Below, in pieces: positions 22,646 to 33,330 of a stretch of DNA of 64,000 nucleotides (positions within the stretch are counted from its first letter, which is position 1; every line of letters begins with the position of its first letter). The translations under genes and the position numbers were made by a program. Below the pieces are notes generated by a model. The model was not told the DNA's origin. It worked only from the letters and a program-made list of their open reading frames with translations, and made no database searches. The DNA comes from Pomphorhynchus laevis (Eukaryota; Acanthocephala; Palaeacanthocephala; Echinorhynchida; Pomphorhynchidae). The stretch lies in assembly GCA_012934845.2 (NCBI GenBank), contig WNNJ02003802.1, positions 1 through 64,000 of the forward strand, in the 5' to 3' direction.

Positions 22646-25012
22646 TTAGCGTACTTTATCTCTAACGAAAGGTTTAAGTGAAAGTCGGTTGTCAAAATGG
22701 AAGCCTAGGAAAACGAGATTATCAACGATAGGAAGAATTGTAGAATTTAATGATACGGAGGGAGGTTCGAAGCCGAGGCGTCGAGGTAGGATCCACATAA
22801 TTTTGGATTTATCAGGATTCAGAGAAAGGCGAAGGGAAGAAAGATGATTGGAAATTGAGACAAGACAGTCGGAAGCGGAAACACTAAGTTTGTGAATACG
22901 ATAAACAGGTGCATGAGCATATATGAGAATGTCATCAGCATATTGCATAACATGGAAGTTAAATTTATGAGAAATCGAAGACAAATCACCAAGAAGAAGA
23001 GAGAAAAGTATAGGGCCTAATACGGAGCCTTGTGGAACACCGGACGGAATGGACGAAGGATGGGAGAAAGAAGAGTTAGAATATACGCGAAATGTACGGT
23101 TTGATAGATATGAAGAAAACCATGATACAGTGGGTAAAGAGAAGCCATAATCATGACGAAGGCGATGGAGAAGAATCGAGTGATCGACGATGTCAAAAGC
23201 AGACGATAGATCAAGAGAAACTATGACACTACATAATTTATTATCGCGCGATATGAGTAAGTCGTTATAAACTTTAAGACATGCAATTTCGGTAGAGTAA
23301 TTAGAGCGAAAAGCGGCTTGGAAGGGAGGAAATAAGATAGAGGAATAGAGATATGTATTAACTAGCTTAAGAACGAGACGCTCAAGAAGTTTAGAGAGGG
23401 TTGGGAGAAGTGAAATAGGACGGTACGAAGATGGTAGTGAGGAGTCGAGAGATTGCTTTTTGATGAGAGGACGAACAGTGGCGCATTTCCAGATGGAAGG
23501 AAATGTACGGCTACGGATGGACGAGTTGAACAATGTGGTTAGGAAGAATAAGATAAAGGAGCAGATATTTTTAAACAAGTGAGTGGGAATTGGGTCAGAA
23601 GGAGAGGTTTTATTAGGTAATGACAGCAGAACCGAAGAAACTTCATCAGACGAAACGGGAAGAAGGTGGAATAGTTTTGGGAGGGAAGTATTTAAAGATA
23701 AGAGTGGGTACAAGAAGGCTATGGGTAGTAGGGAAAGTAAATTAGATAGCTTAGTTTGTAGATAAGAAGAAAATTCATCAGGATTTATATTACAAGGGGT
23801 ATATGATCGTGAAAGAATTGAGTTTAAGATTTTCCAACGAGATTTAGAGTTAGAAGATGACTCGAGTTGATTTCGCCGAAAGAGAGTACGTTTAGTACGT
23901 ATAAGAATGAGATGTGAACGGCGTTGAGAAAAGTAGGAATCACGAAGATTTGGAGGGAGTGAGTTGGGTGAACGTTTAAGAAAGCGTTTATACATACGAA
24001 AAGAGTGACGGAGTCGACGCTTAGAAAGACTATAGTCAGAATCGAACCAGGGAGCATGGCGCAAGCGCTGGGAACGTCGACGTCGACTAGGCAGAAGGTT
24101 ATTGAGGATCGACGTAAGTTCAGAATCAAACAGAATGCAGAGATCGTCGGGAGAGAGATAGTTAAGAGGAAGTGAAAAGAGTGAAGAATTGAGTAAGGCT
24201 GTGCAGAGAATAGGGATATCGAGAAGCTTCCAGGGTCGACTTGGTGTAGATAAAGGTAAAGGCGGAGAAGGAGGATGGGGACGAGTAAGAGTAAGAGTGA
24301 CAAGGAAATGATCAGACAAACCATGATCAGTAATTGACAAGGAGGTATAGTCATTGAAGCAGTTAGGAACAGCAATGATGTCGAGAGCACCGCCGAGAAT
24401 ATGAGTTGGGCTTGTATAAAGTAATTTATAGTTAAAATCAGAAAAAAGATTAGTTAAAGTGATAGAGTCAGAGTCAGACGGGCGATCAAGACGAATGTTA
24501 AAGTCACCGAGAACAAAAGAAGGAGTATAAGACAATGAACAGTGAGACATTAGATCTGCAAGGTCGTTAAAGAAGATACGTGATGGGGCAACTGAACCTG
24601 GACGGTATACAATCACAAGTTCCAGAGGGAAAGGCGTTGATAATCTGCATATGAGTAATTCGAACGAAGTGTAACGGATGTTAACGTTGATTTTACGTAA
24701 AGACATTGGGTGACGAGCAATGACAACAATACCGCTATGGTTAGACGCAGTAGATGTATGAGATGTAATTTGACGAGCTGATTCAACTAGAGAACAACCA
24801 GAGCGACATAGACGACGAATAGCAAGATCGTCGGAGTCAGAGTGCCAGGATTCGGTAATGCAGAGAATATCGATAGATAATTGATCGAAGATATTGAGAA
24901 GCATATCAGCTTTATGAAGAACGGAGCGAGTATTGAATATACTAAGACGAAAAGTATGCTTAGGAGCGAGATCGACTAGCGAAGAAGACAAGGGGGAGAG
25001 ATGGGACGCCAT
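22646..25012 (-). CDS. LINE F ORF2: AP endonuclease and reverse transcriptase
   Basis: One open frame of 788 residues. Endonuclease, residues about 15-240: SIFNTRSVLHKADM, DILCITESWHSDSDD, VIVYRPGSVAPS, VLGDFNIRLDRP, GLSDHFLVTL. Then a linker with a basic segment (KRRLRHSFRMYKRFLKRS). RT, about 480-770: NKTSPSDPIPTHLF, SSYRPISLLPTLSKLLERLV, VIVSLDLSSAFDIVDHS (motif A Asp), GVPQGSVLGPILFSLLLGDL (motif B), MQYADDILIYAHAP (motif C). All expected catalytic residues are present. The protein nicks target DNA and reverse transcribes its own RNA from the nick. Only the C-terminal domain is out of frame downstream. Confidence 0.93.
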   Translation of the reverse strand: MASHLSPLSSSLVDLAPKHTFRLSIFNTRSVLHKADMLLNIFDQLSIDILCITESWHSDSDDLAIRRLCRSGCSLVESARQITSHTSTASNHSGIVVIARHPMSLRKINVNIRYTSFELLICRLSTPFPLELVIVYRPGSVAPSRIFFNDLADLMSHCSLSYTPSFVLGDFNIRLDRPSDSDSITLTNLFSDFNYKLLYTSPTHILGGALDIIAVPNCFNDYTSLSITDHGLSDHFLVTLTLTRPHPPSPPLPLSTPSRPWKLLDIPILCTALLNSSLFSLPLNYLSPDDLCILFDSELTSILNNLLPSRRRRSQRLRHAPWFDSDYSLSKRRLRHSFRMYKRFLKRSPNSLPPNLRDSYFSQRRSHLILIRTKRTLFRRNQLESSSNSKSRWKILNSILSRSYTPCNINPDEFSSYLQTKLSNLLSLLPIAFLYPLLSLNTSLPKLFHLLPVSSDEVSSVLLSLPNKTSPSDPIPTHLFKNICSFILFFLTTLFNSSIRSRTFPSIWKCATVRPLIKKQSLDSSLPSSYRPISLLPTLSKLLERLVLKLVNTYLYSSILFPPFQAAFRSNYSTEIACLKVYNDLLISRDNKLCSVIVSLDLSSAFDIVDHSILLHRLRHDYGFSLPTVSWFSSYLSNRTFRVYSNSSFSHPSSIPSGVPQGSVLGPILFSLLLGDLSSISHKFNFHVMQYADDILIYAHAPVYRIHKLSVSASDCLVSISNHLSSLRLSLNPDKSKIMWILPRRLGFEPPSVSLNSTILPIVDNLVFLGFHFDNRLSLKPFVRDKVR

Positions 25013-25019
25013 CGAATTT

Positions 25020-26301
25020 TTGGCCTTGTGTGAAAAACGTGAAAATTTCCGTTGATTTTACGTATAGATAAGGATGACTCGCCGTTTGTTTCACGTCGAT
25101 GTTTCTCAATGCGAGCTAAATTGAGCTGGGCAATATCAGAAGGGGAGCGGTCAGGAAAGATACGGCAAGTAGATGAAGTGGTAAGAAGTTTTAAACGTTG
25201 GGAGAGTGCCGAAGAGGCATGTGAACTATGTCGGAAAACGATTTTTAAGAGTGGAGGACTGAGATGATTGGATTTAGTGGATTTGTTTAAACGAATAAAG
25301 GATACAGGATCGATATTATTGAAGAGGGATGGGTTATCATCAGGAAGAATGGTTGCTAGGATAGACCTGAAAGCAGATACATCATCATCGAGGCGAGATT
25401 GTGGAGAAGCAGATTCGTAAAGCTTTAAGTTTGATATGATTATACAGCGATCGCGCGAAGGAAAACGATTTCGTGGAAGTGGTGGACGGACAGAGCTGGT
25501 AGGAGTCGAGGTAGATGAGCAGATAGAAGTGGAAATGACAGGGGTGCTTGATAAAGAATTTATATTGGTTGGAGCAAGTGTGACATGAGCGGGGTGCTGA
25601 ATCGGTTGATCATAGATGTGACTGGATATGATTTTAAATGAAGGATGTAAATTATTTGGAAGTGTTACGTGGGAGGTAGAGTAAGGAGAATTAAGATAGG
25701 TTGGGGCATGAGTGGCAGGAATGGAGTGTTGAATCAGTTGATCGGAAATGTTGCTGGAAATGATTTTGATGGAAGGATGTAAATTATTGAGAAGTGATAC
25801 AGGGGAGGTCGAGTAAGGAGTACGTGAGGAGAATAAAGAAGTTTGAGATTTATTTAGATTGGGGGAGGAATATGAAAGAGGAGGTACGAGATGAAAAGCT
25901 TTACCGTTAGCATTGTTAGAATGATAAAGATTAATGGAAGTTTAATACGTAGTTGAACGAGGAGTGTGTGAGAGAGTAGGTTCAATAATGGGATTATATG
26001 ATGCGAAGTCAGGTGTTGATGCGAGGGAAACATCTAAAACAGCATTGGTCTGAGTGGTCGTGTGTGATACAGGAGTAGATGAGCAGGATAACTGTAGTAG
26101 TCGTACCGATGTACAAAAACCGCATGTGAACTGTTTACGTTTATACACCGAGTGGTCGGATATTTTAACACGAACAAGTGTCCATACATCACAATCTTTA
26201 GAATCGCATCCAACTTCGAAGCTGGTATAACCATCATTGCATTCCGATGTGGAAGATTCTTGATCAGGAACAGGGATCTGAGATCGCGCTTTTTTAGGCA
26301 T
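25020..26301 (-). pseudogene. LINE F ORF1, PHD-like finger protein
   Basis: The start MPKKARSQIPVPDQE (26301) is followed by a finger CDSKDCDVWTLV ... FTCGFCTSVRLL. The frame is open to 25942. After a break, a Ser/Pro/His-rich linker continues, then SRDRC and an RRM-like domain ending RIFPDRSPSDIAQLNLARIE and FHTRPKIRWRPIS, which overlaps the ORF2 start. It has about two frame breaks. Start chosen because the basic N-terminus precedes the finger directly, as in LINE H. Confidence 0.75.
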
Positions 26302-26328
26302 GACATTTTATCGATAGATTGAGCTCAA

Positions 26329-26830
26329 TCCGCGAGCGTAGCGAGCGGAACTGACAGGAATAATCTGGAACTGACAGGAATAATCTGGAACTGACAGGAA
26401 TAATCTGGAACTGACAGGAATAATCTGGAACTGACAGGAATAATCATGAACTGATAGGAATAATCTTGAACTGACAGGAATAATCTGGTACTGACAGGAA
26501 TAATCTGTAACTGACAGGAATAATCTGGAATTGACAGGAATAATCTGGAATTGACAGGAATAATCTGGAACTGACATGAATAATCTGGAACTGACAGGAA
26601 TAATCTGGAACTGACAGGAATAATCTGGAACTGACAGGAATAATCTGGAACTGACAGGAATAATCTGTAACTGACAGGAATAATCTGGAATTGACAGGAA
26701 TAATCTGGAACTGACAGGAATAATCTGGAACTGACAGGAATAATCTGGAACTGACAGGAATAATCTGGAACTGACAGGAATAATCTGGAACTGACAGGAA
26801 TAATCTGGAACTGACAGGAATAATCTGGAA
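26329..26830 (-). repeat. 20-bp tandem array (about 24 copies) plus GC hairpin in LINE F leader
   Basis: From 26346 to 26830 the unit GGAACTGACAGGAATAATCT repeats about 24 times with few changes (single-base variants at about 26445-26545). It abuts an imperfect palindrome at 26329-26349 (TCCGCGAGCG TA GCGAGCGGA). Because 20 is not divisible by 3, long meaningless frames run through it. It lies inside the CCTATA duplication, so it belongs to LINE F or expanded within it. Tandem 5' leaders can act as promoters in some LINEs; that role is only a possibility here. Confidence 0.9.
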
Positions 26831-26866
26831 TGTAAGTAACTTTAATCAACAACTTTTATCAAGTAG

Positions 26867-28965
26867 CCTATAGCTTGTATGTAGTCAATATTTATCGGTA
26901 GATCATGGTTAGACAAACATAAATCTAATAGACTTCTAGAAGAGCCTCTGAAACGAGTGTCTTGATTTACTTGCTGAAAGTAATTCAGCTCGTTTAATAA
27001 ATCGAGTAGTTCAGAAGATTCCCAATCACAGCCGCTCAAACGGGAATAAGTAGACCAGTCTATACGTGGTATATTAAAGTCCCCAAGTAAGATTAAGTTT
27101 TCGTAAGAAGCAAGCCGTTCTAAATCTTTCCGGAGGCGTTTGGTGGATGTCATAGGACTTCTGTACACAAGTCTAATGACAACAGAGGAATCAGGGCTTT
27201 CGAAACGACACCATAGGGATTGGTAACTAATCTCCTCATTATCGTAATATAGGACACTAGTAGTAATACTATCTCGCGCGTATATGACTACACCGCCACC
27301 TCTGACATTAACAAGGTCACAACGGTATGAGCTGTGGCTGGGAATTGCAATTTCTGAGTCATCAATGTTAGAATTCAACCAAGATTCACTGAATGCCAGG
27401 ATACTAGCATTACTTTCTTCAGCAAGTAGCGACACCTCTACCATTTTTGGAAGGATACTTTGAACATTAGAATATAACACATTTATAAATTTTTCAATAA
27501 ATATCTGGTATATTGGTTACATATGGACTTTCGTTATTCCTTTGATAGGTGCGACGCAGCTCGAGAGGTCGAATGCATGTGAAATTTTGTCGTGTGAGGG
27601 TAACATTGTCCAAAACACACGAGGGCGGCGTCGCACTACTTGAAAATTTTGAATCCTAAGATTTCGCTCTCCCACTGTTGAGTCTTTTACGAAACTCAAT
27701 CTTCGCCAGCTTTAACTTTTCTCTATCTGACGGGTCTAAGTCTCTAAGTAATCTAATGCCAGTACCACTAAGTCTATAAGATTTTCTTAATAAAACATTA
27801 ACGTACTCTTTGTCACTGAATACTATTTTTAATAAGCGAGGTTTCACATTTGTATCATCAGATTTGCATATGCGAAAGAGGGAAACTACTTTCAAAGATG
27901 TTATAAATTGCGAATCACGATCAGATAATACACGTCCCAATATGAACCTAACTTTATCGAGGTCATCATTCAACCTATGTTGATTGTTTATTGTTGACGA
28001 CTCAAGAATATTGGCCATTATTATAGCTCTATATCGTGGAATCAACGGTCGCTTCCGGGACCCATCTAAATGGACATTTGTATTACGATCGTTCACTTTA
28101 ACGGGTTTGTCTAGGGAGGTGTATCGATTATTACTACTATCATCTGTACAATTTCGCTCGTTGCTCTCCTCTATAAATGACTTAGATATGATGTCATCCC
28201 CACTTTGAGCACTGGACTCTGGTTCGAGTTCTATCGATACCGACTTGACAACTGATGCTGAAACATCCACCGGAAATTATAAAAGCTGGTTATCTTTAGG
28301 TGTCCTTGGTAGAATTTATTCTACACAATTTCCCTCGTCGGTTTTATCTTCTGCACAATTTCTCATATCATTCAATTTACACTGATTAATTACCGCCGAC
28401 GACTCAAAAATGCTAGACAATAAAATATCATTGTCATCAATGCATAGAGTTGATTGCTGCTAGTATCATAACCGTCATTATTATGTTGTATTGGCGAGAT
28501 AGGTGTATCTTTATTGGAAGAATTTTTGTGTGCAGGCTTGGCTGCTTTGAGTTTTTTGAATCAAGGCACGAAGTGAGTCCAGTTCAGCTGACGCACAGTA
28601 GCCGCATAGGAATGTTTTCATCTTGAGATCGATAAGTTGATTAGTTGTACCGGTTACTGATGTCCAAATATCACATCCTGGTTTGGAACACTGTACTTGA
28701 TTTGATTCGTAGTTCAAAACTTCGACTGATGACTGCACACGCTTCTTTTTGCCCATATTGGTCGTGTATTAAAAGTATCGAAATTATTGCAATTGTTGAA
28801 ATTCGTATTAATCGTTGCAAAAATCGTTGAAATCGTTGTAACGCGATTAAATCGTTGTAACTTGATTTGTAAGTATTATTTGTATTTATTTTAGATTGTA
28901 ATTAGCTGGAACATGTAAGTAGTTATTAATTAGCCGCCAAGAATTTCAAACTCTTTTAATTTAAA
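26867..28965 (-). pseudogene. LINE H, 5' part: leader, ORF1 and endonuclease
   Basis: Leader (28760-28965) with ATCGTTG repeats and a start shared with LINE C. ORF1 starts at 28756 (MGKKKRVQSSVEV) with finger CSKPGCDIWTSV ... FLCGYCASAELDSL, then broken frames: 28270-27656 holds RYRAIIMANILESST and LRDLDPSDREKLKLAKIEFRK, close to LINE A. The endonuclease frame (27480-26842) has LYSNVQSILPKM, ILAFSESWLNSN, GGGVVIYARDS, LVYRSPMTS, LLGDFNIPRIDW and ends at NIDYIQAIG, exactly before the SDH motif that reappears at 22034. At least four breaks in ORF1. Confidence 0.87.
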
Positions 28966-29343
28966 AATGTAATGTTTTGGATTCCGCTGGAAAATGAGTT
29001 TATAATTTTTCCTATAATGTGAGAGTAATATAATATGAATGTAATAGAGCATGCAAATTAACTATAATATCTAGCAAAGTTATCAAAAAGGTTAGGTATG
29101 TTCCACCAAAGTATTTAAAATATCATTTGTTCGTGGTAACGATCATAACGATTAAAGTGTGATTCGCAACTTTGATGATGACAACGAAAGCCAACTAAAC
29201 AGTTTCTACCAATCAAAGCAGACAGCAGCGAAGAAACACGGAAGAGCAAATTTAATGTAAAAATGCCGTGACTACACAAATGTTCATGATTAAATATGAT
29301 GTGCCAAATTTAAAAAAAGCATACTGGTTTCGAGTAAATTTAG
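28966..29343. other. Intergenic AT-rich stretch, no gene seen
   Basis: No supported coding or RNA gene. It separates the 5' end of LINE H from LINE J; part may be LINE J leader. Confidence 0.5.
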
Positions 29344-29478
29344 CATGTCGGAGCGTTCAAAGAACTCAATGAAAATTAATTTTCCTGCCAATGCAATAAA
29401 CGAGGTAAGTGGAGATTTAGGTTCTCTTGAATATATTTCGGAGGGGGAACTCCCCCGGTACCAAAATTATCCAACCTG

Positions 29479-30534
29479 GTGATTATCAGACTTTTGGTGC
29501 CTCTGGAAAGGCAGAACATGTTCAATGTTTTTATAAGAGACTTTGCCGATCGATTTAAAAAAAGGATATTGTTCAATGCGATTAAATATTATGAATCTGA
29601 GATTAAAATCTCATTCTGCACTCCTGATCTGGCAATGTCGTACGTCGACTACTTTAAAAAAGAGCATTCGGAACAAGGTATAATTGCTTCCAAACCAATC
29701 CTGGCAACAATAAAGATAAATAACATGCCCACATACATTTCAGAACAAGATATATCAGCCCTAGAAACTGATTACAAAATCTCTAACGTGCGCTTTATAA
29801 AAGGGATTAAAGGCTTCCCCATTCCCGTGGCGTTCTGCAATGCCCCGGTTGATGAAGCTCTAAAACTATCGATTTCGACATGCAATCCTTTTATGGGGTA
29901 TAATTTGAGATTTTCAATAATCGAAACCGACTCACTAACGTACCCTCACTGCAACAATTGCCATCAGTGGGGGCATTGGTCTGCTGGCTGTTCTCTACCC
30001 CATAAGTGCGGCGTGTGTGGTACAACTGCTATACATCCTGAGAAGTGCGAAAGTAAGCCATTTTGCGCAAACTGCGGTGGTGAGCACCCCGCATGGTCAA
30101 AAAAGTGTAAAATCTTTAAAGCGTACCAAAAGAGACACAGGAGTGTGACAGCAAAACCGACTAGCTTCGTGGAAGCTGTCTCGTCTAACAAGAAAGACGA
30201 CAGGATGCCGGATACGGAAATTCTTAAACTTATTGAAATGCAGCATCAGGCATCAATGATTCAACTTGAAAAATTGGTCCAAAAATTGGTGGGTCAATTA
30301 GCGGAATCCTTCCGTTCTCCTCCTTCTGGGAAGACTAACAATATTAAGAAGCCACCAAAATCTAAGAAACGAAACGGGTCAGCGCTGAGCATAGCTGCTC
30401 TGAAGCTTGCTCGGAAGGATTCGATATGGGCTATGGCTAACGAGGGAAATGAAGATATCGCCCGTGGGCAAGCGACTCCATTTGTCGTGACGGGAAGCGG
30501 TAAAGGCGACCTTTCCGCCTCTAGTTGCGACTAG
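29479..30534 (+). CDS. LINE J ORF1, zinc-knuckle nucleic-acid-binding protein
   Basis: 351 residues. An RRM-like region (about residues 35-125, KISFCTPDLAMSYVDYF) is followed by three zinc knuckles at about 155-215: CNNCHQWGHWSAGC (CX2CX4HX4C), CGVCGTTAIHPEKC (CX2CX5HX3C), CANCGGEHPAWSKKC (CX2CX3HX6C). This trio is a hallmark of ORF1 in the I and Jockey LINE groups and binds element RNA. A basic C-terminal stretch (KKPPKSKKRN) follows. The true start may lie upstream at 29346, since a frameshift near 29460 separates an in-family N-terminus. It is the only open ORF1 of this family here. Confidence 0.85.
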   Translation: MIIRLLVPLERQNMFNVFIRDFADRFKKRILFNAIKYYESEIKISFCTPDLAMSYVDYFKKEHSEQGIIASKPILATIKINNMPTYISEQDISALETDYKISNVRFIKGIKGFPIPVAFCNAPVDEALKLSISTCNPFMGYNLRFSIIETDSLTYPHCNNCHQWGHWSAGCSLPHKCGVCGTTAIHPEKCESKPFCANCGGEHPAWSKKCKIFKAYQKRHRSVTAKPTSFVEAVSSNKKDDRMPDTEILKLIEMQHQASMIQLEKLVQKLVGQLAESFRSPPSGKTNNIKKPPKSKKRNGSALSIAALKLARKDSIWAMANEGNEDIARGQATPFVVTGSGKGDLSASSCD

Positions 30535-30568
30535 GTGGAGGGCGTCCCACTTCGGTAACACTTACGCA

Positions 30569-30757
30569 ATGGGAAGTAATCAAGGGCCTTTTTCACTGAA
30601 TATCCTTCAGTGGAATTCGGGAGGTGCTTCCGCCCTTAGCCTTCTATCTGGTAGAGATGCAGATGTTATAGTCCTTCAAGAGACGCGGTCTATCCGTCTC
30701 CCCCAGGATATTACTCGATTTATCCCTAAGCACATATACACCCACTTTACTCCTTAA
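30569..30757 (+). pseudogene. LINE J ORF2 remnant (first part of AP endonuclease)
   Basis: Sixty-two residues equal in register to the start of LINE K ORF2 at 43853 (-): ILQWNSGG, VIVLQET (catalytic Glu of the endonuclease), DITRFIPK. The frame then meets a stop and tail sequence. Confidence 0.8.
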
Positions 30758-30960
30758 AGTTTTCTTTTGCATGTTTTTGTTTCTTAAGTTTTTTTATCAG
30801 TTATATAGTTATTAATAAAACCCTTACTTACTTAAATTTTAAAAGCAAAATTTTTATGTTACAACAATATACGACAGTAATGTAGAGAAAATTTCATCAA
30901 ATGGCTATCACGCACAATATTCTTGATCCTGTTTGCCACGAACAGAGCTAAAGTATGTAG

Positions 30961-31115
30961 TTACATGGTTTTATTGAATTCGAAATGTTTGGTTTTGTCG
31001 AACGCTTGACCCGTAATATCAATGAAAAAGTGTTCTGCAATTTCGCGATATAATCTCTCAAAGTCATGATCTCCTTGAGCAATCTGATTTAATCGTTGAT
31101 TAAAAGCATCCGGTT
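30961..31115 (-). CDS. Possible host terminal exon, unrecognised protein
   Basis: On the - strand TTTATGTTTAG at 31116-31126 looks like a splice acceptor. It is followed by an open 51-codon stretch in phase 1: EPDAFNQRLNQIAQGDHDF, then REIAEHFFIDITG, then HFEFNKTM and a TAA at 30961. The composition is balanced and soluble, unlike the retroelements around it. I cannot name the protein. Upstream exons, if any, would lie at higher coordinates and are not identified (elements fill that DNA). It may also be a retained fragment. Confidence 0.4.
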
Positions 31116-31126
31116 CTAAACATAAA

Positions 31127-31309
31127 TAATTAAAAAACGTTGTGCATTGTTACATAGTATGTAATTTTCAATTTTAATTTTTGAATTGATCATCTTTCTT
31201 AATAAATAATAAATAGATAATTTTAAAAATAAGACGAAAAAATGAATAAGAGCATTAGTCTGAGTTTATTTTAGTTATTATTATCTGGTGATGGAATAAG
31301 TTCCCACAA
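31127..31309. other. AT-rich, nothing recognised
   Basis: Possible intron of the exon at 30961-31115. No other signal. Confidence 0.3.
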
Positions 31310-31605
31310 GTTTACACCAACGCGTCATCTCATAATTGAGCCACCCAGGGTCTGTCACACATCTGAGGTCTCATTTGCGGCGCACTGTGATCGGTATCTC
31401 GTCATGAGGAGCTTAAGAAATCTTGATCTTTGCTCTGTGGGACGTCCTTTTGTGAAGAATACGAGTCCCGAGATTGTCCAAGTACATCAAAAGCCCACAT
31501 GGACACTCCCTCTTAACGAATGACGCTGGGCCCGTTTCATTGCAAACCATGCTATCTTGAGAACACTTTTGAAACGATTAATGTCTGATTCGGAGGTCCA
31601 TTTTA
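31310..31605 (-). mobile_element. 3' fragment of an I/Jockey-like LINE
   Basis: About 300 bp parallel to the end of LINE K at 41444-41760: the - strand carries the GRPTEQRSRFLKLL-like region and the CCACCCAGGGTCTGTCAC stretch. It encodes only the last ORF2 residues. Strongly diverged from K, L and M. Confidence 0.7.
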
Positions 31606-31809
31606 TTAATAAGCATTATGTTATAGTATTACATTAGCGTGTCAATGTATTAGTTGACTAGATATGACTTTTACCGACGGCACGAGGTACATGACGTATT
31701 TTCTTTAAACACAACAATGTATAGGGGACACCATGACCATATCGGGTTAGTTAAACATGTCACTAAAAATATACTTACGCGAACAACATATTACATAAAG
31801 TAAATTAAA
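31606..31809. other. Short intergenic stretch, no gene seen
   Basis: No coding signal beyond the flanking LINE remnants. Confidence 0.4.
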
Positions 31810-33330
31810 ATTTAGTAATTGAAATTTTATTTCGATCATCTTTTTCACCATTTTCATAAATTGGTACTACAATCGCTTTTTTTCCAGGCAGCAGGTAACT
31901 TCGAAATGCGCAAGCTCAGCTCAAATATGGAGGCTAATGGCTCAGCCAGAACAGGAGCAAGTAACTTAAGAAGTTGGGGTGATTATCATCTGGGCCTGCC
32001 GTTGATGATCTAGATAACCTAGCCAATTCAACAAAAACCTCATGTGCTGTTATCGTTAAAACTGGAGAACCAATTTTTACCTGTTGTGATGCTGCATATC
32101 CACATATGCTAGAGAAAGCATCTGGTGTTAGCTCAAAAGCGGATGCAAACATTTCTGTCATGCTGTCTGGCGATGTCACTCGAGTGTTACCGTCTCTTAA
32201 AGATGAAATAGCTGGTAGCAGAGCTCTGGATTCTTTCACATAAGCCCAAAAATTTTGGTTCTGTATCAATTTGTAAAGCTAATTGATCTTCAAAACTTTG
32301 CCTTTTTGTAATCTTAAGGCGATTGACGAAATTACGGAACATTGTATACCGCTTTTTAAAATTATTCTGATGTCGGCTTAGTTCAAATAGACGATTCCTA
32401 TGTTTGAGAGCATATCGCAATTCAGTGTCGAACCAAGGAGGGTATTTATATTTACTTTTTGGTACTCTACGGAATGGTGCAAACTTATCTGCAAGAGCTA
32501 CTAAACCTGATTCAATAACATGCCACCTTACCTCAATGTCTTCACTAGCACAGTTGAATGATGTTCTTAGTGCCGCCTCTCGTAATGAGTCTTCATCAAT
32601 TTGTTGCCAAGATCTTTTCGACACTATCAAATTTTCCAGTTTTGGGATCATACACCTAGAAAAATAATCGAATAAGATCATGCAATGATCGCTCAATCCA
32701 ATAGGACTCTGATAGCTCATATTACCCACACTTGTAATTAATTTGGAAAATACCAAATCTAGACAAGATTCCTGGTTTTGCGCGAATCTGGTGGGCGACT
32801 GCACATGTTGCTCTAACATGAGATCATTTGTAAGAAAATTTCACAAATCCACATCTGACTTGGAAGAACTACTATCCAAAACATAATTCCCGATGTGACC
32901 AGCTGAAGGTAAATAAAAATCGCCAACTAGTAGATATTCTTCAAGTTCAGAACAGTGACTAATTAGTTTAGAGAATTTATGATTCAATACTATGATTGCG
33001 GCGACGTGTAGCACACGGCAATACCTAAGGGACCTCCGAAGTATGAAACAATGACTGAGAGAAACTCACACGTGCCCAGTTCATTTTTAAAATTACGAAT
33101 GAAAGTAATATTTAAGGATGTCGTAATATAACACCTCCACCCTTCTGAGAATATCTATCAGCTCTCAACAAATTATAGCCCGTAATAGCAATCGAACCAT
33201 CGGAGATATCACAATGCAGTCATGTTTCAGTGAGAGCCAGGATCGCTGATTCATTTAAGATGACCATAACTTAAGTTCATCAAATTTTGTAAAATACTCC
33301 TTAAATTAGTATAGGCGACACTATTACCAG
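31810..33330 (-). pseudogene. LINE I, CR1-like, endonuclease to RT fingers
   Basis: From 33330 down (- strand): YTNLRSILQNL, ESAILALTET, DGSIAITGYNLLRADRYSQK and GGGVI (endonuclease), then LDLVFSKLI, IGLSDHCMILF (SDH motif), the connector YPPWFDTELRYALKHRNRLF, and RT fingers with SSTAGPDDNHPNFL and PAAWKKAIVVPIYENGEKDD-like sequence. It stops at about 31810 before RT motif A. So it is 3'-truncated, and ORF1 is absent. Several breaks in the endonuclease. Related to LINEs A, B and H. Confidence 0.8.

Larger units (their letters stand above)
22035..26866 (-). mobile_element. LINE F, near full-length CR1-like element inserted in LINE H
   Basis: The element is bounded by a 6-bp duplication CCTATA (22029-22034 and 26867-26872). 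Its 3' end is CCCATTAAATAAATTTG (- strand, about 22050). Its 5' leader is unusual: about 35 bp unique, then the 20-bp array and hairpin, then ORF1 at 26301. It belongs to the same broad group as LINE C but is a distinct family (protein similarity moderate). It is the best preserved LINE in the window. Confidence 0.88.
29344..30840 (+). mobile_element. LINE J, I/Jockey-like, ORF2 deleted
   Basis: A short frame opens at 29346 (MSERSKNSMKINF) and ORF1 continues from 29479. After ORF1, ORF2 starts at 30569 with the first 60 residues of an AP endonuclease (FSLNILQWNSGGASALSLLS, DADVIVLQETRSIRL) and then ends at an A/T-rich 3' tail with AATAAA near 30815. More than 3 kb of ORF2 (rest of the endonuclease and all RT) is missing. 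K, L and M retain parts of it. Confidence 0.82.

Noticed and set aside
26325-26852. Long repetitive open frames (PDYSCQFQIIPVSSRLF units) and a possible CRISPR-like array
   Set aside because: The frames are translations of a 20-bp tandem repeat in all three phases. There are no spacers between units, so it is not a CRISPR array, and the context is eukaryotic.
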